NCBI GenBank assembly: GCA_050248155.1
Contig: JBFWSW010000011.1
Location: 33,782-97,781 of the forward strand
Direction: 5' to 3'
From: VFMC01 sp050248155
GTDB taxonomy: Bacteria > Actinomycetota > Acidimicrobiia > Acidimicrobiales > Ilumatobacteraceae
Length of the DNA stretch: 64,000 bases
In this document: piece after piece, positions 35,029-43,837 of the stretch
Layout of the letters: each line of letters starts with the position of its first letter
Position numbering within the stretch: position 1 is the first letter of the stretch
Made by a program: the position numbers and the translations under genes
The notes under the pieces: model-generated
What the model was told of the DNA's origin: nothing
The model's database searches: none
Seen by the model: only the letters and a program-made list of their open reading frames with translations

Positions 35029-38000
35029 TTGGGCGATTCGTTCACCCACCTCCACGTGCACACCGAGTTCTCGATGCTCGACGGCGCGGCTCGCCTCGAC
35101 GAACTGGTCGCCAAGGCCGTCGCCGACGGCCAGCCGGCAATCGGCATCACCGACCACGGCAACATGTACGGGGTCCTCGAGTTCTACAAGGAGTGCCGCG
35201 AGCAGGGCGTCAAGCCGATCATCGGCACCGAGGCCTACATGGCGTTCGACTCGCGTGCCGAACGGCCTGCGCGGCGGGGCCGGGTCGACGACTCCGGCGG
35301 TGACACCGAGGGTGGCAAGAAGCTCTACTACCACCTCACCCTGCTGGCCGAGAGCGACCAGGGCTACCGCAACCTCATCCAGCTCGCCAGCCTCGCCTTC
35401 CTCGAGGGCTACTACTACAAGCCCAAGATCGACTGGGAGCTGCTCGAGAAGTACCACGACGGGCTCATCGCCACCACCGGCTGCCTCGGAGGGCACGTCC
35501 TCCAGTCGCTGCTGCAGGGCGACGAGGCGGCGGCGACCGCCAAGGCGGCGCGGCTGCAGGACATCTTCGGCAAGGACAACCTGTTCGTCGAGCTGCAGGA
35601 CCACGGTCTGCCTGCCCAGCGCGAGACGAACCCCAAGCTCATCGAGATCGCCCAGCGCATCGGCGCCCCGCTGCTCGCCACCAACGACTCGCACTACACC
35701 CACCGCGAGGACCACGAGGCGCACGACGCGCTGCTGTGCGTGCAGACCAGCGCGCTGCTGACCGACCCCAAGCGGTTCAAGTTCGAAGGTGACGAGCACT
35801 ACCTCAAAACCGCCGGCGAGATGCGCTACTTGTTCCGCGACGTGCCGACGGCATGCGACAACACGCTGTGGATCGCCGAGCGCGCCGACGTCACGATCGA
35901 GTTCGGCAAGCCGCAGCTGCCGAACTTCCCCCTCCCAGCGGGCTTCGCCGACGACGCCGAGTACCTCGACCACCTCACCTGGGAGGGCGCCCGGGCTCGG
36001 TGGGGCGACGCGCTGCCCTCCGCCGTCGTCGAGCGGTTGGCCTACGAGCTCCAGGTCATCAAGAACATGGGGTTCGCCAGCTACTTCCTCATCGTGTGGG
36101 ACCTCATCAAGCACGCGAAGGACGCCGGCATCCGGGTCGGTCCGGGCCGCGGGTCGGCGGCGGGTTGCGCGGTCGCCTACTGCCTGCGCATCACCGATCT
36201 CGACCCGATCAAGTACGACCTGCTGTTCGAGCGCTTCCTCAACCCGAGCCGCATTTCGATGCCCGACATCGACATGGACTTCGACTCGCGGTTCCGTGAC
36301 GAGATGATCCGGTACGCGGCCGAGAAGTACGGGCGCGACCACGTCGCCCAGATCATCACCTTCGGCACCATCAAGGCCCGCAACGCGGTGCGCGACGCGG
36401 CTCGGGTCCTCGGCTTCCCCTACGGCGTCGGCGACAAGGTGGCCAAGGCGATGCCACCGCTCGTCATGGGCCGCGACACGCCGCTCAAGTACTGCTTCGA
36501 GGAGAACCCCAAGTACGCCGACGGATACAAGGCCGCGTCCGAGCTGCGGGCGATGTACGACACCGATCCCGACGTGAAGCGGGTGGTCGACGTCGCGAAG
36601 GGCCTCGAGGGGCTGAAGCGCAGCGACGGCATCCACGCCGCGGCGGTGGTGATCACCAAGGATCCGCTCACGACCTACCTGCCCATCCAACGCAAGCCCG
36701 AGGCCGGCCTCCCCGTCGAGGAAGCACCGATCGTCACCCAGTTCGAGATGCACGGCGTCGAGGAGCTGGGCCTGTTGAAGATGGACTTCCTCGGCCTGCG
36801 CAACCTCGACGTCATCACCGACACCGTCGAGATGGTGCGGGCCACCAAGGACCCCACCTTCGACATCGACGCCGTCCCGCTCGACGATCCGGGCGTGTTC
36901 GAGCTCCTCGGGCGCGGCGACACGATGGGCGTGTTCCAGCTCGAGTCACCGCCCATGCGCGCGCTGCTGCGATCGATGGCTCCCACCAGCTTCGACGACG
37001 TCGGCGCGCTCATCGCGCTCTACCGGCCCGGGCCGATGAGCGCCAACATGCACTACGACTACGCCGACCGCAAGAACGGTCGCAAGCCCGTCGAGTACTT
37101 CCACGACGACGCAGCCGAGCTGCTCTCCGACACGTACGGCCTGATGATCTACCAAGAGAGCGTCATGCGCGTCGCCCAGAAGTTCGCCGGATACTCACTC
37201 TCCGAGGCTGATTCGCTCCGGAAAGCGATGGGCAAGAAGTCGCGGGAGGTGATGGCGAAGGAGCGCAGCAACTTCGAGGACGGATGCGAGCGCACCGGAT
37301 ACGGGCGTGAACTGGGGGTTCAGCTCTTCGACGTCATCGCGCGCTTCGCCGACTACGCGTTCAACAAGAGCCACAGCTACGGGTACGGGCTCGTCACGTA
37401 CCAGACCGCGTACCTGAAGGTGCACCACCCGGTCGAGTACCTCGCGTGCTTGCTCACCAGCGTCAAGAGCAACCTCGACAAAGCAGCCGTGTACCTGTCC
37501 GACGCGCGGGCGATGGGGGTGAAGGTGCTCACCCCCGACATCAACCGCTCGGTGATGGACTTCGCCGCGGTTGCGCCGCACGACGTGCCGCCCGAGGTGC
37601 AGCTGCCCCTCGGCAGCCCGGGTGCGATCACCTTCGGCCTGTCGGCGATCCGCAACGTCGGCGAGGGGCTCGTCGATCAGCTGCTCGGCGAGCGCGACGC
37701 CAACGGTCCGTTCGAGAGCTTCCACGACTTCGTCGAGCGAGTGCCCGAGCCGGTGCTGAACAAGCGAACGGTCGAATCGCTCGTCAAGGGGGGCGCGTTC
37801 GACTGCTTCGGTGTGCCCCGCAAGGGCCTGCTCATGGTCTTCGAGCAGATCATCGACACCACGCTCGTGCGGCGCCGCGAGCGCGACCAGGGCGTGATGA
37901 GCCTCTTCGGCGACATGGGCGGCGACGACGGGGGAGGGTTCTCCGAGCGGATCGCGGTGCCCGACGTCGAGTTCGACAAGGCCGACCGGCTGCGCTTCGA

Positions 38001-38595
38001 GAAGGAGATGCTCGGCCTGTACGTCAGCGACCACCCGCTGCTCGGCGTCGAGGCCGCGTTGCGCCGCAAGGTCGACTGCGGGGTCGCCGAGGCAGCCGAT
38101 CGCGAGGACGGATCGATGATCGTCCTCGGCGGTGTCATCACGGGTCTCGCCCGCAAGTTCACCAAGCGGGGCGATCAGATGGCGGTGTTCACCCTCGAAG
38201 ACCTCGACAGCTCGATCGAGGTCACCGTGTTCCCGCGGGTGCTGCTCGAGCAGGGCCACAAGCTCGTCGACGACGCGATCGTCACGGTGAAGGGCCGCAT
38301 CGACCGCAAGGACGAGGCGCGCCTCGGCTTCATGGCCCAGGACATCACCATCCTGGAGGGGCTCGACACGTCCTCGAACCTGCCGCTGCACCTGCGCATC
38401 CCGGCGACCGCGCTGAGCGAGCTCAAGATCCATCAGCTGCGGCGCATCCTGCGCGACCACCCGGGCGACTCGGTGGTGCTGCTGCACATCGGCCAGGGCA
38501 AGATCTTGCGCCTCGCCGACGAGTTCTGCGTCGACCTCGACCGGGTGGTGCCCGAGCTCCGCGTGGCCCTCGGCCACGACGCAGTGATGCTCTGA
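35029..38595 (+). CDS. dnaE: DNA polymerase III alpha subunit DnaE
   Basis: 1188 aa from TTG 35029, which sits 9 bases after GGAAGGAGG; the frame opens at GTG 34981, but that start has no ribosome site. Domains in order: PHP (THLHVHTEFSMLDGAARL at the N-terminus), polymerase core with GPGRGSAAG and the catalytic MPDIDMDF (about 409-416), KSHSYGYGLVTYQTAYLK, the helix-hairpin-helix region, and the C-terminal OB fold. Normal DnaE1 length; no intein. The replicative polymerase. Its own promoter is suggested at 34954. Confidence 0.95.
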   Translation: MGDSFTHLHVHTEFSMLDGAARLDELVAKAVADGQPAIGITDHGNMYGVLEFYKECREQGVKPIIGTEAYMAFDSRAERPARRGRVDDSGGDTEGGKKLYYHLTLLAESDQGYRNLIQLASLAFLEGYYYKPKIDWELLEKYHDGLIATTGCLGGHVLQSLLQGDEAAATAKAARLQDIFGKDNLFVELQDHGLPAQRETNPKLIEIAQRIGAPLLATNDSHYTHREDHEAHDALLCVQTSALLTDPKRFKFEGDEHYLKTAGEMRYLFRDVPTACDNTLWIAERADVTIEFGKPQLPNFPLPAGFADDAEYLDHLTWEGARARWGDALPSAVVERLAYELQVIKNMGFASYFLIVWDLIKHAKDAGIRVGPGRGSAAGCAVAYCLRITDLDPIKYDLLFERFLNPSRISMPDIDMDFDSRFRDEMIRYAAEKYGRDHVAQIITFGTIKARNAVRDAARVLGFPYGVGDKVAKAMPPLVMGRDTPLKYCFEENPKYADGYKAASELRAMYDTDPDVKRVVDVAKGLEGLKRSDGIHAAAVVITKDPLTTYLPIQRKPEAGLPVEEAPIVTQFEMHGVEELGLLKMDFLGLRNLDVITDTVEMVRATKDPTFDIDAVPLDDPGVFELLGRGDTMGVFQLESPPMRALLRSMAPTSFDDVGALIALYRPGPMSANMHYDYADRKNGRKPVEYFHDDAAELLSDTYGLMIYQESVMRVAQKFAGYSLSEADSLRKAMGKKSREVMAKERSNFEDGCERTGYGRELGVQLFDVIARFADYAFNKSHSYGYGLVTYQTAYLKVHHPVEYLACLLTSVKSNLDKAAVYLSDARAMGVKVLTPDINRSVMDFAAVAPHDVPPEVQLPLGSPGAITFGLSAIRNVGEGLVDQLLGERDANGPFESFHDFVERVPEPVLNKRTVESLVKGGAFDCFGVPRKGLLMVFEQIIDTTLVRRRERDQGVMSLFGDMGGDDGGGFSERIAVPDVEFDKADRLRFEKEMLGLYVSDHPLLGVEAALRRKVDCGVAEAADREDGSMIVLGGVITGLARKFTKRGDQMAVFTLEDLDSSIEVTVFPRVLLEQGHKLVDDAIVTVKGRIDRKDEARLGFMAQDITILEGLDTSSNLPLHLRIPATALSELKIHQLRRILRDHPGDSVVLLHIGQGKILRLADEFCVDLDRVVPELRVALGHDAVML

Positions 38596-38664
38596 GCGGC
38601 CTCGATCGCTCCCGGCTGTGGAGATGGCCGCTCCAAGTGGCAGAATAGGGAGCTCAGACCAGTT

Positions 38665-38680
38665 GCCCCACTGGTGGGGC
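38665..38680. promoter_or_regulatory. 16-bp interrupted palindrome before the 38706 gene
   Basis: GCCCCAC-TG-GTGGGGC: 7-bp arms with a 2-base centre, 25 bases before the start codon and 70 bases after dnaE. It may be an operator or a short hairpin; no T tract follows, so it is not a classical terminator. Confidence 0.55.
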
Positions 38681-38705
38681 TTCGATCGTCAGGAGCTTGA
38701 GAGCA

Positions 38706-39362
38706 ATGCCACTCCAGGTGGAAACCAGGGATTGCGCAGCGCTCACCGACGCCGACCTGGATGACATGGCGTCGATGGGGGGTGCGTTCGACATCGGCGT
38801 GCTGTCCAAGGCCAAGGAGGATTGGGTGCTCTGCACCACCGCCCGGCTCGAGGACAAGCTGCACGGCTTCATGTTCTCGACGCTCGAGCGCATCGGCGGT
38901 ACCCCGTGCGTGCTCCTCGGTCTGATCAGCGTGCGCCGGTCGTCCAAGCGCGACCAGGTGCTGAAGGGGCTCATGGGTGAGGCCTTCCACCGCGCGCTCA
39001 TGGCGTTCCCCGACGAAGACGTCGTGGTCGGGTCCCGTTTCGTGGTCCCCGACGCGCTCGAGGCGTTCAAGCAGCTCGACGAGATCATCCCCCGGCCCAA
39101 GCATCGGGCCGTCGGCGAAGAGCGTGCGTGGGGCCGCCGGCTGGCCCGTCGCTTCGGGGTCGACGCCAACTACGACGAGCAGGCCTTCGTGGTGAAGTCG
39201 AACGGCCAGAGCGGCTTCGTCGACCATGAGTCGCTGAAGGCCGACAAGATCAGCGCCGACGTCGCCGCGCTGTTCGGAGGTGTGAACCCGTCGAAGGGCG
39301 GATCGCTCATCGTCCATGGGTGGACGATGGCCGAAGACCTCGTGAAGCTCGGTCGCCGGTAG
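38706..39362 (+). CDS. Conserved hypothetical protein, possible GNAT-like fold
   Basis: 218 aa from ATG 38706, with CAGGAG 10 bases upstream. The text RDCAALTDADLDDMASMGGA near the start and the pattern of HGFMFSTLERIGGTPCVLLG and RDQVLKGLMGEAFHRAL suggests an acetyltransferase-like alpha/beta fold (beta-bulge then helix), but no acetyl-CoA loop of the R/QxxGxG/A type is clear. No signal peptide or membrane helix. I do not recognise the family with certainty. A palindrome lies in its upstream region. Confidence 0.6.
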   Translation: MPLQVETRDCAALTDADLDDMASMGGAFDIGVLSKAKEDWVLCTTARLEDKLHGFMFSTLERIGGTPCVLLGLISVRRSSKRDQVLKGLMGEAFHRALMAFPDEDVVVGSRFVVPDALEAFKQLDEIIPRPKHRAVGEERAWGRRLARRFGVDANYDEQAFVVKSNGQSGFVDHESLKADKISADVAALFGGVNPSKGGSLIVHGWTMAEDLVKLGRR

Positions 39363-39367
39363 CCAGA

Positions 39368-39970
39368 GTGGCCGATCTCGGCGCCGTCGTGGCACGGCGC
39401 CGCATGTGCCGGTCGTTCCTGCCCGACCTGGTGCCCGGAGCATTGCTCGACCGACTGGTGGACCTCGCCGTCCGCTCGCCGAGCGCCGGCAAGGCCCAGG
39501 GATGGCACCTCGTCGTGCTCGAGGGCGAGCACACCGACCGCTTCTGGCGGCACACGTTTCCGCCCGCTCGCCGGTCCGGGTTCCGGTGGCCGCACCTGTT
39601 CGATGCCCCTGTCATCGCGCTGCCGTTGGCCGACCCGCAGGCCTACGTCGATCGGTACGCCGAGCCCGACAAGGCGTCGACTGGGCTGGGCGCCGGACCG
39701 GACGCGTGGCCGACGCCCTACTGGACGGTCGATGCGTCGATGGCGATGATGACGCTGCTGCTCGCCGCCGAGGATGCCGGGCTCGGCGCGCTGCTGTTCG
39801 CGGTGTTCGCCGGAGAGGCCGAGGTCAGGGCCGAGCTCGGCATCCCCGACCACCTGCAGCTGCTCGGGGCGATCGCGCTCGGTTGGCCGGCTGGAGGTGA
39901 TGCGCCGGGTGCGAGCGCCCGGCGGTCCCGGCGCACGCCCGACGAGGTCGTGCACCGGAACGGCTGGTGA
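39368..39970 (+). CDS. Nitroreductase-family protein
   Basis: 200 aa from GTG 39368. The N-terminal VVARRRMCRSFLPDLVPGAL, then LAVRSPSAGKAQGWHLVVLE, and the later MAMMTLLLAAEDAGLGALLF plus GAIALGWPA match the FMN-binding nitroreductase fold (Arg-Arg FMN contacts at the start, the G-W region at the end). Members reduce nitro compounds, quinones or F420/flavin-linked substrates; the substrate is not defined here. It starts 5 bases after the previous stop and ends 3 bases before the convergent lipoprotein gene. Confidence 0.82.
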   Translation: MADLGAVVARRRMCRSFLPDLVPGALLDRLVDLAVRSPSAGKAQGWHLVVLEGEHTDRFWRHTFPPARRSGFRWPHLFDAPVIALPLADPQAYVDRYAEPDKASTGLGAGPDAWPTPYWTVDASMAMMTLLLAAEDAGLGALLFAVFAGEAEVRAELGIPDHLQLLGAIALGWPAGGDAPGASARRSRRTPDEVVHRNGW

Positions 39971-39973
39971 CGA

Positions 39974-40558
39974 TCAGCTCCCGAGCTCGGGGCAGGTCTC
40001 GTCGAAGTACTCGCCGATCGCGTCGAGCGCGGCGGTGACCTCGGGCGTCCCGATCGCTGCGAGCTTCTCCTGGGTCGCCGGGTCGGCCATGGCGGCGGCG
40101 AGATCGCCACCGTGCTCATCCAGCACCTCGGCCATCTGGCCGTAGGCATCGGACACGATTTGAGCGTCGTCCTGCAGTTCGCTCGGCAACGTGTCGCCCA
40201 GCGCGTCGAAGGCTTCCTCGAACCCGTCGAGGCCCTGGCCGGTCGTGACGCCGCTCATCGCGGAGATGAACCGCTGGTAGAGGTCGCGGCACTCCTCGGT
40301 GATCGGCACGTTGTCGGGGATGCTGATGTCGGACATGTCCGGGATGGTCACGTCGTCGAGGTCGGGGATGGTGACGCCGTCGGGCAGCGTGACGCCTCCG
40401 GGCAAGGTGACGTCGGCCGCGTCGTTGCCGGTGTCTTCTGCCTGGTCAACGGCCGAGGACAGGTCGTCGTCGCCGCCGCACGCGGCCGCGACCAGGGCGA
40501 AGGGGACGAGGAGGGCGAGGATGCCGTGCGGCAGACGGCGTGAGGTCGCTCGGGTCAT
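39974..40558 (-). CDS. Secreted lipoprotein with VT(L/I)P repeats
   Basis: 194 aa. An Arg-rich start, a hydrophobic stretch and the lipobox FALVAAAC with Cys27 mark a lipoprotein; GGDDD follows. Residues about 45-80 contain a degenerate repeat of the type VTLPGG, VTLPDG, VTIPDL, VTIPDM, ISIPDN. The C-terminal half is acidic and helical (EECRDLYQRFISAM). The function is unknown. It is the second gene of an operon: its ATG overlaps the stop of the thioredoxin-domain gene. Confidence 0.72.
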   Translation of the reverse strand: MTRATSRRLPHGILALLVPFALVAAACGGDDDLSSAVDQAEDTGNDAADVTLPGGVTLPDGVTIPDLDDVTIPDMSDISIPDNVPITEECRDLYQRFISAMSGVTTGQGLDGFEEAFDALGDTLPSELQDDAQIVSDAYGQMAEVLDEHGGDLAAAMADPATQEKLAAIGTPEVTAALDAIGEYFDETCPELGS

Positions 40559-42582
40559 GGTGTGGGCTCCAGTTCGGTTCGGTCGATGTCGGCGAGCTGC
40601 TCGCGGAGCTGCTCGGGGTGTGCGGCGGGGGAGCGGCAGGTGAAGGATCGGCACACGTACGCCAGATCCTGAGCCCGATGTTCCCACAACGGCGAGGCGA
40701 ACGGTTGTCCCCATGCGACGACGGCCGATGGTCGCCACCGCTCGCGCACGACCGCCAGCAGATCGGGGCGGTGCCCGACCACGGCGACCTCGCTGATGCC
40801 GTGCACCTGCAGGTCGACGGCGGCGAGGGCGTGAGAGAACGCGCTCGGCGCGTTCGGCATGACCCGGCCGAGGAGCCGCAGGATCTGATCGGCGTGGTTC
40901 GTGTGGCGCCGGTCACCCGTGAGCGCTCCGAGGCGGAGCAGGGCGACCGCCGCCATGGAGTTCGCCGACGGGGTCGCGTTGTCCATGAGGTCCTTCTGCC
41001 GCACGACGAGCTCCTCACCGTCGTCGGCCGTGGTGAACAGGCCGCCGTGCACCGGGTCCCAGAAGTGGTCGAGCATCGTGTCCGCGGTGGCCCGCGCCTC
41101 GCCGATCCAGCGTGCTTCCCCGGAGGCCTCGGCGAGGCGGGTGAAGGCATCGACCAGCGCGGCGTGATCGGCGGCGAGCGCGTGGTGCCGTGCGCGGGGT
41201 GACCCGTCGGCCTGCCACGAGCGCAGCCAACGCCCCTCCGGCGTTCGCAGCTCGCGCACGAGGAACTCGGCGTTGGTGACGGCCGCGTCGAGCCAGTCCG
41301 GCCGATCGAACGCCGCCGCCGCTTCGGCGAGGGATGCGAGCATCAGCGCGTTCCACTCGGTGAGCACCTTGTCGTCGAGCCCCGGACGAGCGCGGGTGTC
41401 GCGGTGAGCGAGCAGCGCGACTCGCGCCCGTTCGATCTCCGGTGGCCGCAGCAGCTCCTTGCGGTGGAAGAGCCGGGCGGGGATGAACCGGCCCTCGAAG
41501 TTGCCGCCGGCGTTCGCCGGATAGGTGAGCTCGTACCAGTCGAGCGCGGCGTCGGCGTCGTCGCCGAGCACGGCTCGCACCTCCTCGATGGTCCAGGTGT
41601 GGAACAGGCCTTCGTGCCCGTGGCCGTGCTCGTCGGGCGAGTCGGCGTCCTCTGCCGAGAAGAACCCGCCGTCGGGGTGGCGGAGGTAGCCGAGCACGTA
41701 GTCGATCGTCTCGGTGGCGACCTGGCGCCAGACGGGGTCGTCGAGCGCGAGGGCGGCGTGCACGTACACCCGTGACAGCAGTGCCTGGTCGTACAGCATC
41801 TTCTCGAAGTGGGGGACCAGCCACCGCTCGTCGACGGAGTAGCGCGCGAACCCGCCACCGAGGTGGTCGTACATGCCTCCCGATGCCATCGCGCCGAGGC
41901 AGGTGTCGACGATGGTGCGAGCCATCGGTCGACCCGTGCGGACGTGGTCGCGCAGCACGAGATCGATGCTCATCGTGGAGGGGAACTTGGGCGCGCGACC
42001 GAAGCCGCCCCACTCGGGGTCGAACGAGGCATCGAGCTGCCGCAGTGCCTCGGCGATCAACTGAGCGCCGGGAGGTGCCCCCGCGGGTTGGATCGCGCTC
42101 GTACGCCCGATCGCCTCGACGAGCGCGCCGACGTTCTGGAGGACGTCGGCCGGCTTGTTGCGCCACACGTCGTCGATGGCCGCCATCAGTTGCAGGAACT
42201 GCGCCCGAGGGAAGTAGGTGCCGCCGTAGAATGGCTCGCCTCGGGGCGTCATGAACACCGTCATCGGCCACCCGCCGCGACCGGTCATCGCCTGCACCGC
42301 ATCCATGTAGATCGCGTCGACGTCGGGGCGCTCCTCGCGGTCGACCTTGACGTTGACGAAGAGGCGGTTCATCACCGCCGCGACCTCGGCGTCCTCGAAG
42401 CACTCGTGGGCCATGACGTGGCACCAATGGCAGGCCGAGTACCCGACCGACAGCAGGATCGGCACGTTGCGCCGTGTCGCCTCGTCGAAGGCCTCGGCGC
42501 CCCACGGATGCCAGTCGACCGGGTTGTGCCGGTGCTGGCGCAGGTACGGGCTGGTCTCGTGCGCGAGCCGGTTCGAGGTCAT
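40555..42582 (-). CDS. Thioredoxin-domain protein, SPATA20/YyaL (DUF255) family
   Basis: 675 aa from ATG 42582. The N-terminal thioredoxin-like domain has LAHETSPYLRQHRHNPVDW and the motif GYSACHWCHVMAHECF with CHWC (about 51-54). A six-hairpin alpha-barrel, GlcNAc-epimerase-like, follows (GGGFARYSVDERWLVPHFEK, KVLTEWNALMLASLAEAA). The family is widespread and its reaction is not established. The TACCGT box 6 bases before the ATG suggests a leaderless transcript. The stop overlaps the lipoprotein start as ATGA, so the pair is coupled. Confidence 0.9.
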   Translation of the reverse strand: MTSNRLAHETSPYLRQHRHNPVDWHPWGAEAFDEATRRNVPILLSVGYSACHWCHVMAHECFEDAEVAAVMNRLFVNVKVDREERPDVDAIYMDAVQAMTGRGGWPMTVFMTPRGEPFYGGTYFPRAQFLQLMAAIDDVWRNKPADVLQNVGALVEAIGRTSAIQPAGAPPGAQLIAEALRQLDASFDPEWGGFGRAPKFPSTMSIDLVLRDHVRTGRPMARTIVDTCLGAMASGGMYDHLGGGFARYSVDERWLVPHFEKMLYDQALLSRVYVHAALALDDPVWRQVATETIDYVLGYLRHPDGGFFSAEDADSPDEHGHGHEGLFHTWTIEEVRAVLGDDADAALDWYELTYPANAGGNFEGRFIPARLFHRKELLRPPEIERARVALLAHRDTRARPGLDDKVLTEWNALMLASLAEAAAAFDRPDWLDAAVTNAEFLVRELRTPEGRWLRSWQADGSPRARHHALAADHAALVDAFTRLAEASGEARWIGEARATADTMLDHFWDPVHGGLFTTADDGEELVVRQKDLMDNATPSANSMAAVALLRLGALTGDRRHTNHADQILRLLGRVMPNAPSAFSHALAAVDLQVHGISEVAVVGHRPDLLAVVRERWRPSAVVAWGQPFASPLWEHRAQDLAYVCRSFTCRSPAAHPEQLREQLADIDRTELEPTP

Positions 42583-42646
42583 GGTCGAACGGTATCGCTG
42601 CCGTCGTGCAGATGCCCGGTAGCTGGATCTTGCTATAATAGCATCC
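42583..42646. promoter_or_regulatory. Divergent promoter region, SPATA20-like / AAA ATPase
   Basis: Minus strand: TACCGT (42594-42589), 6 bases before the ATG at 42582. Plus strand: a perfect TATAAT (42634-42639), 7 bases before the ATG at 42647, inside the palindrome GCTAT-a-ATAGC (42632-42642). The palindrome over the -10 would suit a repressor site. Confidence 0.55.
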
Positions 42647-43828
42647 ATGTCGTCGCAGGATGCCGCCGCCCGGAACCCGTTCCGGCCTGGCGACGCCCCG
42701 CTGGTGCTGGCCGGGCGGCAGGCGATCCGGACCGAGATCGAGGACATGGTGCGCGCGATCGGGATCGGATGGCGACCGGTGATCCTCGAGGGGCCACGCG
42801 GGGTCGGCAAGACGTCGCTGATCGACTGGGCCGGCGAGCCGATCTCGGCCGGGGGGCTGCTCCACGTGCAGCTCGAGGCGCGGCGGGGTGCCTCGCTGTT
42901 CGACCTGCTGACCCGGTGGCGCGTGGCCAACCGGTCGACGCTGGCCGAGCTCGGCCTCGCCGCGTCCGCCGGCGCCACGACCGAGGTCGAGCTCGCAGCC
43001 GGCCCGGTGAAGGTGCGCCGGTCGAGCCCACCGCCGGTCGGCCCGGGTGCGACGACCGACATCGAGCTGGTCGTCGAGCTGATCGATGCGCTCGCGGCCC
43101 GTCGCTCCGGACTCGTGATCTCGGTCGACGAGGCGCAGGTCGGGGGGACCCGCCTCGTGCACGACATCAGCTCGATGCTCACGTCGGCCCGCAACGGGCA
43201 GTGGTCGCTGAACTTCCTCATCGCCGGCCTCCACTCGATGCGCAAGCTGATCGCGCCGAACCGGCGCAACGTGGGCAGCCTCGGCCAGCTGGAGCGGGCG
43301 TCGTGGCTCCCCGTCTCGCCACGACTCGATCACGACGACACGGTGTTCGCCGTCGTGAAGGCGCTCGAGCTCACCGGGCCGGGGTGGGCGCTCGAGACCT
43401 CCGCCGCGAGGCGGATCACCGAGCTCACCGCCGGCTACCCGTATGCGGTCCAGCTGCTCGGCTCGGAGCTCTGGGACGCCGACCCCTCACCGCGTGCCAT
43501 CCGCGTCGAGGACGTCGACGCGGTCGCCCCCGCGTACTCGGATCAGCTCGCTCGTTCGTTGTTCGCCTCACGCTGGCGGCAGATGCCGCCCGAGGAGCGA
43601 CGCTACGTGCACGCGCTGGCGACGCTGCTCGCCGACCACGACGACGTGACGAACGCGCAGGTCGCCGAGCACCTCGGCAAGCGACCCAACGAGACGACCT
43701 ACCTGCGCGAGCGGTTGCTCGACTCGGGGGTCATCGTCGTCGGCGATCGACCGCGGACGGCCGAGTTCATCACTCCGCTCCTCGCCGCGTACGTGCTCGA
43801 GCACAGCGACGAGACGGACGACGCCTGA
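42647..43828 (+). CDS. AAA/ORC-like ATPase with C-terminal winged helix
   Basis: 393 aa. Walker A is LEGPRGVGKTSLIDW (about 46-60), Walker B is GLVISVDEAQ (about 154-163). Residues 100-145 hold an Ala/Pro-rich insertion. The C-terminal ~75 residues (HDDVTNAQVAEHLGKRPNET, YLRERLLDSGVI) look like a winged helix, so the protein resembles the AAA_16/ORC1-like ATPases of actinobacteria. No partner gene is adjacent. The strong TATAAT promoter, unlike the neighbours, could mark a regulated or acquired gene. The function is not known. Confidence 0.72.
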   Translation: MSSQDAAARNPFRPGDAPLVLAGRQAIRTEIEDMVRAIGIGWRPVILEGPRGVGKTSLIDWAGEPISAGGLLHVQLEARRGASLFDLLTRWRVANRSTLAELGLAASAGATTEVELAAGPVKVRRSSPPPVGPGATTDIELVVELIDALAARRSGLVISVDEAQVGGTRLVHDISSMLTSARNGQWSLNFLIAGLHSMRKLIAPNRRNVGSLGQLERASWLPVSPRLDHDDTVFAVVKALELTGPGWALETSAARRITELTAGYPYAVQLLGSELWDADPSPRAIRVEDVDAVAPAYSDQLARSLFASRWRQMPPEERRYVHALATLLADHDDVTNAQVAEHLGKRPNETTYLRERLLDSGVIVVGDRPRTAEFITPLLAAYVLEHSDETDDA

Positions 43829-43837
43829 CGGCGATCG

